DNA of 64,000 nt from NCBI RefSeq assembly GCF_048323695.1, contig NZ_JBLWFT010000013.1:23163-87162 (forward strand). Reading direction: 5' to 3'. Both the position numbers and the translations under genes were made by a program. Source of the DNA: Aquisalimonas sp007126095 (lineage in GTDB: Bacteria; Pseudomonadota; Gammaproteobacteria; Nitrococcales; Aquisalimonadaceae). The first letter of the stretch is position 1. Each line of letters opens with the position of its first letter. Positions 45,048 to 51,558 of this stretch are shown piece by piece. The notes under the pieces were generated by a model that was given only the letters and a program-made list of their open reading frames with translations, did no database searches and was not told where the DNA came from.

Positions 45048-46762
45048 AGCAACCAGACACCAAGTACCGAAGTTTCCCGCAGGTCGGGCTCAAGGACCGA
45101 ACCTGGCCCGACCATGTGATCGACAAGGCACCCGCGTGGTGCAGCGTGGACCTGCGCGACGGCAACCAGGCCCTGATCGAGCCCATGGACGGCGAGCGCA
45201 AGCGCCGCATGTTCCATGCGCTGCTCGACATCGGCTTCAAGGAGATCGAAGTCGGCTTTCCGGCGGCATCGCAGACCGACTACGACTTCTGCCGGATGCT
45301 CATCGAAGAGAACCTGATTCCTGATGACGTCTACATCCAGGTGCTGACCCAGGCGCGCCCGGAACTCATCGAGCGGACGTTCGAAGCGGTGCGCGGTGCG
45401 CCGAACGTGATCCTCCACCTGTACAACTCCACCTCCACCGTGCAGCGCCGTGTCGTGTTCGGCATGGAGCGCGACGGCATTACCGAACTGGCCGTGGAAG
45501 GCGCGAAGCAGGTGCAGGCGCTGGCGGCGCAGCAGCCGGAGACCCGCTGGCTGTTCCAGTACTCGCCGGAGAGCTTCACCCAGACGGAGCTGGATTACGC
45601 CCTCGAGATCGTCGATGCGGTCAACGCGGTTTGGCAGCCCACGCCGGAGAAGCCGGTCATCATCAACCTTCCGGCCACCGTGGAGGTGTCGACGCCCAAC
45701 ATCCACGCCGACCAGATCGAATGGTTCGCCCGCAACGTGCAGCGCCGCGACGGCATCATCCTCTCCGTGCATCCGCACAACGACCGCGGCACCGCCGTTG
45801 CGGCGGCCGAGCTGGCCGTGATGGCCGGGGCCGACCGGGTCGAGGGCACGTTGTTCGGTAACGGCGAGCGCACCGGCAATGTCGACCTGGTCACCCTGGC
45901 CATGAACCTCTACACCCAGGGCGTCCACCCGGAGCTGTACTTCGGTGACATCAACGAAGTCGTGCGCCTGGCGGAGTACTGCAATCAGCTGCCCATCCAT
46001 CCTCGGCACCCCTATGCCGGCGAGCTGGTATTCACGGCGTTTTCCGGTTCGCACCAGGATGCCATCAAGAAGGGGTTCGCGGCCCAGGCGAGGGGCGGCA
46101 CCTGGGAGGTGCCCTATCTGCCCATCGACCCGAAGGACGTCGGCCGCAGCTACGAGGCGGTCATCCGCATCAACAGTCAGTCGGGCAAGGGCGGCATCAG
46201 CTACCTCATGGAGCGCGACTACGGCATGACCATGCCGCGCCGGCTGCAGATCGAGTTCAGTCACGTGATCCAGAAGGTCACCGACGACACCGGGCGCGAA
46301 CTTACCGCACCGGAGATCTGGGAGGCATTCCGGCAGGAGTACATGGACGTGACCCGCCCGTTCGAGCTGGTGGACTACCGCGAAGGCACCGACGCCGAAG
46401 GCAACGACAAGCTCACCGCCACCATCCGTGACAACGGTGAGGAGCGGATCATCGCCGCTCAGGGCAACGGCCCCATCGACGCCTTCGTGGCGGCGCTGTC
46501 GAAGCACACGGGCGTGGAACTGCAGGTGGCAGACTACACCGAGCACGCCACCAACGCCGGCGCCAACGCCCAGGCGGTGGCCTACGTGGAGATGCGCGGC
46601 CCGGACGGCAGCAGCCTGTTCGGCGTGGCCCGGCACGGCAACATTGTCACCGCCTCGCTGCATGCCCTGCTCAACGCCGTAAACCGTCTGGCCGGGCGCA
46701 GCGTGCTGGACGATGCCGGCGACGAAGAGCTCAAGGCGGCGCGCAAGGAGACGACGGCCTGA
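45041..46762 (+). CDS. leuA: 2-isopropylmalate synthase
   Basis: LeuA condenses acetyl-CoA with 2-oxoisovalerate in leucine biosynthesis. The 573-residue protein matches the long fungal/actinobacterial-like class: catalytic TIM barrel ('WCSVDLRDGNQALIEPM', 'KEIEVGFPAASQTDYDFCR', 'SVHPHNDRGTAVAAAELAVMAGADRVEGTLFGNGERTGNVDLV', 'SGSHQDAIKKGF') and a C-terminal LeuA regulatory dimer domain for leucine feedback ('HTGVELQVADYTEHATNAGANAQAVAYVEMR'). leuB/C/D are not adjacent. Confidence 0.95.
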   Translation: MLKQPDTKYRSFPQVGLKDRTWPDHVIDKAPAWCSVDLRDGNQALIEPMDGERKRRMFHALLDIGFKEIEVGFPAASQTDYDFCRMLIEENLIPDDVYIQVLTQARPELIERTFEAVRGAPNVILHLYNSTSTVQRRVVFGMERDGITELAVEGAKQVQALAAQQPETRWLFQYSPESFTQTELDYALEIVDAVNAVWQPTPEKPVIINLPATVEVSTPNIHADQIEWFARNVQRRDGIILSVHPHNDRGTAVAAAELAVMAGADRVEGTLFGNGERTGNVDLVTLAMNLYTQGVHPELYFGDINEVVRLAEYCNQLPIHPRHPYAGELVFTAFSGSHQDAIKKGFAAQARGGTWEVPYLPIDPKDVGRSYEAVIRINSQSGKGGISYLMERDYGMTMPRRLQIEFSHVIQKVTDDTGRELTAPEIWEAFRQEYMDVTRPFELVDYREGTDAEGNDKLTATIRDNGEERIIAAQGNGPIDAFVAALSKHTGVELQVADYTEHATNAGANAQAVAYVEMRGPDGSSLFGVARHGNIVTASLHALLNAVNRLAGRSVLDDAGDEELKAARKETTA

Positions 46763-46802
46763 GCCGGTGACGGTGATCGATCAGGGGTGGTGGGGCGTGG
46801 AT

Positions 46803-46826
46803 GGTGGACCTGAAGGTCCACCCTAC
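46803..46826 (-). repeat. GTAG-headed REP palindrome, copy 4
   Basis: Minus-strand GTAG head, stem GGTGGACC, loop TTCA, stem GGTCCACC. It lies 40 bases after the leuA stop and pairs head-to-head with copy 5. Confidence 0.85.
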
Positions 46827-46856
46827 GGGTACCCCGGCCACGCTCAGCGCGTAGCC

Positions 46857-46880
46857 GTAGGGTGGACGTTCACGTCCACC
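46857..46880 (+). repeat. GTAG-headed REP palindrome, copy 5
   Basis: GTAG, then stem GGTGGACG/CGTCCACC around TTCA. Compared with the main copies, both arms changed together so pairing is kept. Confidence 0.85.
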
Positions 46881-46930
46881 GTCCCGCCGACCCAACGATC
46901 CACCACCCCATGGGTGCTAAACTCCCCGCC

Positions 46931-47833
46931 ATGCAACTCCTCTACCTGATCGACGCCAGCGTCTACATCTTCCGGGCCTGGTTCTCCATTGACGAGAGCC
47001 TGGTGGACGACGCCGGGGATCCGGCCAACGCGGTCTACGGCTACGGCAATTTCCTGCTGGACCTGCTCCAGGACGCGACGCCCGAACACGCCCTGGCCGC
47101 CTTCGACGAGAGCCTCACCACCTGCTTCCGCAACGACGCCTACCCCGCTTACAAGGCCAATCGGCCCGAGGCGCCCGCGGACCTCAAGCGCCAGATTGCC
47201 ATCTGCCAGCAGCTCACGCGCGCTCTGGGTGTGACCGCGCTCAGCAGTGACCGCTACGAGGCCGATGATCTTATCGGCACCGTAGCCCACCGGTTCCGGG
47301 ACGACGGCTTCAGCATGCGCTACCTGACCACCGACAAGGACTACGCCCAGCTCCTGGAGTCGGGTGACCGGCTAGTGGACGCCAGCGGCCGGCGGACCAT
47401 GGATTGCCACGGCGTCGCCGACGCGCTCGGCGTGCGCGCTGACCAGGTGCCGGATCTGCTGGGCCTTGCCGGCGACAGTGTCGACAACATCCCCGGCATC
47501 CCCGGTGTCGGGCCGAAGACGGCACAGGTTCTGCTGGCGCACCTGGGTGATCTGGAGGGCATTTATGCGCGGCTGGACGCTGTCCCGCAGTTGCCCCTGC
47601 GTGGTGCCGCACGGGTGCGCCGGCTGCTGGAGGAGCACCGGGAGATGGCATTCCTGTCGCGGGAGCTGGCGACCATCCGGCGGGACGCGCCGCTGGACCC
47701 GGTTCACGACACCATCCGGGTGGCGGCCTCCGACCCGGAGGCGCTGGCCGCCCTGCCGCTCCCCGAGCGCGTGCGCCGGCGTGCGGCACTTCGCATCGAC
47801 AACGGAGAAGCGCATGCCCTGGTCGGCAATTGA
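46931..47833 (+). CDS. 5'-3' exonuclease with H3TH domain (FEN-like, stand-alone)
   Basis: The 300-residue protein resembles the 5'-nuclease domain of DNA polymerase I without the polymerase. It has PIN-like acidic motifs ('LIDASVYIFRAWFS', 'FDESLTTCFRNDAYPAYKANRP', 'RYEADDLIGTVAHRF', 'TTDKDYAQLL') and the helix-3-turn-helix 'LLGLAGDSVDNIPGIPGVGPKTAQVLL'. It probably trims RNA or flap structures in repair. The start at 46931 fits the domain but has no clear ribosome-binding site; 46910 is an alternative. Its 3' end overlaps the kinase gene by 20 bases. Confidence 0.88.
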   Translation: MQLLYLIDASVYIFRAWFSIDESLVDDAGDPANAVYGYGNFLLDLLQDATPEHALAAFDESLTTCFRNDAYPAYKANRPEAPADLKRQIAICQQLTRALGVTALSSDRYEADDLIGTVAHRFRDDGFSMRYLTTDKDYAQLLESGDRLVDASGRRTMDCHGVADALGVRADQVPDLLGLAGDSVDNIPGIPGVGPKTAQVLLAHLGDLEGIYARLDAVPQLPLRGAARVRRLLEEHREMAFLSRELATIRRDAPLDPVHDTIRVAASDPEALAALPLPERVRRRAALRIDNGEAHALVGN

Positions 47834-48686
47834 CGACGCCATCGCCGGCGCCACCGGCACTGCATACGCCACGCGTCACCGGGCGCCGGTGGGGGGTGGA
47901 AGCATCAACGCGGCCTACCGTCTCGAAGGGGGCGGCGGCGCCTGGTTCGTGAAGCTCAACCACGCCGGTGCGCTGGCGATGTTCGAGGCCGAGGCCGAGG
48001 GGCTTCAGGAACTGGCCGCCGCCGGTGCGATCCGTGTGCCGCGCCCGTTGACCTGGGGCGAGGCCGGCGGCCGCAGCTACCTGGTGATGGAATGGTTGAC
48101 GCTCCACGGGCGTGGCGACAACGCCGCTCTGGGCGAGTCGCTGGCACACATGCACCGGACAACCGCGGAGCGCCACGGCTGGCACCGGGACAACACCATC
48201 GGCTCCACCGAGCAGATCAACACCCCGGACAGCGACTGGGTCCACTTCTACACGCAGCGGCGTCTCCGGTTCCAGTTACAGCTGGCGGCGGACAACGGCC
48301 GCGGCGGCGCCCTGCAGCGGGACGGGGAGCGGCTGTGCGAGCGGGCGGGGGCCTTGTTCAGCGATTACAGGCCGCCGCCGTCGCTGCTCCATGGTGATCT
48401 GTGGTCCGGCAATATCGCCTTCGATGATGCCCGTCAGCCGGTGCTGTACGACCCGGCGGTCTACTACGGCGACCGGGAGACGGATCTGGCCATGTCGGAG
48501 CTGTTCGGGCGCCTGCCCGATGTGGCCTACGACGCTTACAACGCCGTGTGGCCCGTGGACGCCGGCTACCCGGTCAGGCGCGACCTCTACCAGCTCTACC
48601 ACGTGCTCAACCACCTGAACCTGTTCGGGGGCATGTACGCCAGCCAGGCCGAACACCTGATCGGTCGGCTGCTCGCAGAGGTGTGA
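47814..48686 (+). CDS. Fructosamine kinase family protein
   Basis: The 290-residue protein has the aminoglycoside-phosphotransferase-like fold of the fructosamine-3-kinase family: 'VGGGSINAAYRLEGGGGAWFVKLN', catalytic 'LLHGDLWSGNIAFDD' and metal-binding 'YDPAVYYGDRETDLAMSELFG'. Members phosphorylate ketosamines so that glycated amines break down (deglycation). The ATG at 47814 has GGAGA upstream and overlaps the nuclease gene by 20 bases. Confidence 0.88.
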   Translation: MPWSAIDDAIAGATGTAYATRHRAPVGGGSINAAYRLEGGGGAWFVKLNHAGALAMFEAEAEGLQELAAAGAIRVPRPLTWGEAGGRSYLVMEWLTLHGRGDNAALGESLAHMHRTTAERHGWHRDNTIGSTEQINTPDSDWVHFYTQRRLRFQLQLAADNGRGGALQRDGERLCERAGALFSDYRPPPSLLHGDLWSGNIAFDDARQPVLYDPAVYYGDRETDLAMSELFGRLPDVAYDAYNAVWPVDAGYPVRRDLYQLYHVLNHLNLFGGMYASQAEHLIGRLLAEV

Positions 48687-48716
48687 TGGGCCTTCCGCCG
48701 GTTCCGTGCCGGGGAA

Positions 48717-48740
48717 GGTGGACCTGAAGGTCCACCCTAC
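48717..48740 (-). repeat. GTAG-headed REP palindrome, copy 6
   Basis: Minus-strand GTAG, stem GGTGGACC, loop TTCA. First of three REPs in the 177-base gap between the kinase gene and mlaA. Confidence 0.85.
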
Positions 48741-48770
48741 GGTGAGTGCGCCGACCGCGGCCGTATGGTC

Positions 48771-48794
48771 GTAGGGTGAACCTTCAGGTCCACC
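48771..48794 (+). repeat. GTAG-headed REP palindrome, copy 7 (imperfect)
   Basis: GTAG, then GGTGAACC/GGTCCACC around TTCA; one A-C mismatch in the stem marks it as a decaying copy. Confidence 0.8.
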
Positions 48795-48825
48795 TTCCAG
48801 GACGCAGGCAACGAGGCCGTATGTC

Positions 48826-48849
48826 GTAGGGTGGACCTTCAGGTCCACC
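48826..48849 (+). repeat. GTAG-headed REP palindrome, copy 8
   Basis: Perfect GTAG head, GGTGGACC/GGTCCACC stem and TTCA loop, 14 bases beyond the mlaA stop, in tandem with copy 7 and inverted to copy 6. Confidence 0.85.
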
Positions 48850-48863
48850 ATTCAAGGTGCAGG

Positions 48864-49631
48864 CTACCAGTCGAAATCGTCGTCGAGATCGTCGAAGAAA
48901 TCCGCCTCCGGCGGTTCCCCGTCCCAGATGAGGTTGTCCCGGTACTGGCGGTAGGCGGAGCGGGTGAAGTCGTACTCGTCCAGCGCCGCTTCGCTGCGGA
49001 ACCGCGCCGCCTGATCCAGGCGGGCGCGGGTGTTCACCAGGTCCAGCGCATACAGCGGCAGGGTAATCACCCAGCCCGCGTAAGTGACCGGGTTCGTGGC
49101 CAGGGAGACGGGGATATCGTTGACGTCCCGGGTGGTGTTGGGGCCGTATGCCGGCAGCACCAGATAGGCCCCCTCCGGCGTGCCCCAGACGGCCAGAGTC
49201 TGCCCGAAGTCCTCGTTGTTTTGTTCCATGCCCAGGGCGGTCGCCACGTCGAACAGCCCCGCCAGGCCGATGGTGCTGTTGATCAGAAAGCGCCCGGTGT
49301 CCCGCGCGCCGTCCCCCGGCTTGCCCTGCAGTACATTGTTCAGCGCGTTGCCCGGCTCGCCCATGTTGTTGAAGAAGTTGGTGACGCCGGTACGCACGAA
49401 CCGCGGTGTGATGAATACGTAACCATCGGCCAGCGGTTTGGCAACAAAGCGGTCGAGCTGCTCGTTGAAGGCGTAGATCTTGCGGTTGGTCGGCTCGATG
49501 GGATCCCACGCCTCCGGTTCCGGCGGCGGTGGCTCGGAACTGGCGCAGCCGCTCGCCAGTGCCAGCGTGAGCAGGGCCAGTGCAATGGCGCGTGCCAGCC
49601 GCCGGAAGCGGGTCACCGTGTTCGTGTCCAT
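48864..49631 (-). CDS. mlaA: MlaA (VacJ) family outer-membrane lipoprotein
   Basis: MlaA removes mislocalised phospholipids from the outer leaflet of the outer membrane and hands them to MlaC. The 255-residue precursor has a lipoprotein signal ('ALALLTLALASGCASS') and MlaA blocks 'WDPIEPTNRKIYAFNEQLDRFVAKPLADGYVFITPRFVRTGVTNFFNNMGEPGNALNNVLQGKP', 'TIGLAGLFDVATALGM', 'FGQTLAVWGTPEGAYLVLPAYGPNTTRD'. The acidic tail (DDLDDDFDW) is notable. Its start lies 19 bases inside the synthase gene, so the two are coupled. mlaBCDEF are not in the window. Confidence 0.93.
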   Translation of the reverse strand: MDTNTVTRFRRLARAIALALLTLALASGCASSEPPPPEPEAWDPIEPTNRKIYAFNEQLDRFVAKPLADGYVFITPRFVRTGVTNFFNNMGEPGNALNNVLQGKPGDGARDTGRFLINSTIGLAGLFDVATALGMEQNNEDFGQTLAVWGTPEGAYLVLPAYGPNTTRDVNDIPVSLATNPVTYAGWVITLPLYALDLVNTRARLDQAARFRSEAALDEYDFTRSAYRQYRDNLIWDGEPPEADFFDDLDDDFDW

Positions 49632-50695
49632 GGTGTGTCCTCGTCGCTCGCCATCGGGTCGGACCGGTGGCGGGGCGGTGCCGGGAGGCCGTTGGCCGCC
49701 CAGCGGAATGCGGCCGTGAGCAGGCGGTCGTCGATGACCGTCAGGTTGCAGCCCACGATCACCCCGCGCAGGCGGGCGCGCGAGAGCTTGATCTGCTGCG
49801 CATTGGTGAAACCCGGCCGCCGGTGGATCGCCTTGAGTGTATAGAGTGCCATACCGATCGCCCAGGCGCAGAATCGCCTTATTCCGCGGTGCCGTGGCGG
49901 GATGCCCCGGGTGTACCGGAGCGCCTCGCGCAGGTGGCCGTGGGCCATGACCGTCAGCTCGCGCATGCCGGCCTGGAAGGCCTCGGAGTCATGCCAGGCG
50001 GCGTCGGGGTCCAGCGCGCAGCCGTGGCGGTTGAACACGTCCCGGGGCAGCCAGCAAACGCCCCGCTGCCGGTCATCCCAGACATCCTTGAGGATGTTGG
50101 TCATCTGCAGCCCGAGGCCGAACGCCACGGCACGCCGACGCATCGCATCCTGGTCGTCGGCAATGGCCGGGACCTGCAGGGCGAAGAGGTCGGTCAGCAT
50201 CTCCCCGACCACGCCCGCCACACAGTAGCAGTACTCGCGGAAGGCAGGCAGATCCTGCAGGCCAGCGGGTGACTTGTGGTATGCGAACCGCGCCATGCCG
50301 TCCGCCATGATGGCCAGGCACCGTTGCACGGGCATGCGCTGCTCGCCAGGGAGTTCCCGGAACACACGGAATACCCGCTCTGCCCCCGCCACCAGCTCCC
50401 GCTCGGCGTCCGAGGCATCGGTGATGGCGGGGGCGAGACGGGCCCCGAACGTATCGCCGGCGCCTGGTGTTTCCAGCGCCGCCACCAGCTCCTGCAGGTG
50501 CTCGCGCTTGGCGTCCGGGTCCAGGCTGGCGGCGTCTTCGATGGTGTCGGCCAGGCGGCAGAGCAGGTACGCGTTGCCGATGGCGGGCCGCAGTGGCGCC
50601 GGAAGCTGCGGAATGGTCAGGGCGAACGTCCGCGACACACCGTCCAGCATGCGCTCCTGGAACGCCGCGTCGCGGGTCCGCTCCTCGGCCGTCAT
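49613..50695 (-). CDS. Squalene/phytoene synthase family protein
   Basis: The 360-residue protein has both aspartate-rich motifs that bind prenyl diphosphate-Mg: 'RLADTIEDAAS' and 'DVWDDRQRGVCWLP'. 'GVSRTFALTIPQLPAPLR', 'YCYCVAGVVGEMLTDLF' and 'GLGLQMTNILKD' also fit. It couples two C15 or C20 prenyl diphosphates head to head. The 'SRTFALTI' start and single-protein context favour a squalene synthase (farnesyltransferase) over carotenoid synthesis, but no desaturase or cyclase is nearby to decide. It is sandwiched by overlaps with the hydrolase gene (4 bases) and mlaA. Confidence 0.88.
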   Translation of the reverse strand: MTAEERTRDAAFQERMLDGVSRTFALTIPQLPAPLRPAIGNAYLLCRLADTIEDAASLDPDAKREHLQELVAALETPGAGDTFGARLAPAITDASDAERELVAGAERVFRVFRELPGEQRMPVQRCLAIMADGMARFAYHKSPAGLQDLPAFREYCYCVAGVVGEMLTDLFALQVPAIADDQDAMRRRAVAFGLGLQMTNILKDVWDDRQRGVCWLPRDVFNRHGCALDPDAAWHDSEAFQAGMRELTVMAHGHLREALRYTRGIPPRHRGIRRFCAWAIGMALYTLKAIHRRPGFTNAQQIKLSRARLRGVIVGCNLTVIDDRLLTAAFRWAANGLPAPPRHRSDPMASDEDTPWTRTR

Positions 50696-51516
50696 TGCTG
50701 ATCGGCATCCACGTCGGCGAGGAACCGAAGCACCCGGGCGTTGAACGCCCGCGGCTGTTCCAGTGGCAGCATGTGCGCCGTGCGCGGCATCAGTTCCAGT
50801 TCCGCATCGGGCAGGTGCGTGGCCAGATAGCGGGCATTATCCGGCGGCCAGACGCGGTCGTCCTCGCCGTGCACCACCAAGCAGGGCACCTTGACCTGAT
50901 CCAGCCGCGGGCTGTTCAGAGTGTGCGTGCCGGCCGAGTCCAGCTGGGCGTGATAGGCGTGCGGCGGCTGCGGCTCGCGCGCCTGGAACTGGAGGATACG
51001 GTCGGCCAGGTCGGGGATGCGCTGCAGGTAATCGGGATGGTAGAAGGTCGCGTTCATGCGCTCGACAATCGTGCGCTCGTCCGTGGTGGCCCGGTCCAGT
51101 TCAAGGACCTCCCAGATGTGCCGCTCCGGCGGCACATAGGCCGGGTCGGCCGGGCCAACGCCCGTTGCCACCAGGGTCATGCTGCGCACCCGTTGCGGAT
51201 GGAGGTGGTAGTACTCCTGGACGATGAGGCCGCCCATGGAGACGCCCACCAGGTGGGCGCTGTCGATGTCGGCCGCGTTGAGCACCGCGTCGAGGTCGGC
51301 GGCAAACCCGGCCATGGTGTAGGGCCCGGTTGGCATGTCGGACCGGCCGACGCCGCGGTTGTCGGGGAGGACCGTCCGGTGGCGACGGGCGAAGTCCGGT
51401 AGCTGCAGGCCCCAGGCCCGTCCGCTGCCGCCCAGCCCCATGAGCAGCACCACCGGCGTCCCTTCGCCGTGGATTTCGTAGTAGAGGCGAACCCCCTCGT
51501 TTGTGACTTCAGCCAT
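50692..51516 (-). CDS. Alpha/beta hydrolase
   Basis: The 274-residue enzyme has an oxyanion motif 'VVLLMGLGGSGRAW', nucleophile elbow 'LVGVSMGGLIVQEYY', an acidic segment 'VVHGEDDRVWPPDNARYL' and the catalytic His in 'PRTAHMLPLEQPRAF'. The substrate is unknown. The start at 51516 (MAEVTNEGVRLYYEIHGEG) has GGGAG upstream. It overlaps the squalene/phytoene synthase gene by an ATGA, suggesting joint expression. Confidence 0.88.
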   Translation of the reverse strand: MAEVTNEGVRLYYEIHGEGTPVVLLMGLGGSGRAWGLQLPDFARRHRTVLPDNRGVGRSDMPTGPYTMAGFAADLDAVLNAADIDSAHLVGVSMGGLIVQEYYHLHPQRVRSMTLVATGVGPADPAYVPPERHIWEVLELDRATTDERTIVERMNATFYHPDYLQRIPDLADRILQFQAREPQPPHAYHAQLDSAGTHTLNSPRLDQVKVPCLVVHGEDDRVWPPDNARYLATHLPDAELELMPRTAHMLPLEQPRAFNARVLRFLADVDADQQ

Positions 51517-51558
51517 GCACCACTCCCGCAAACGCAAGCGGGCAGTATAGCGGCTGAG

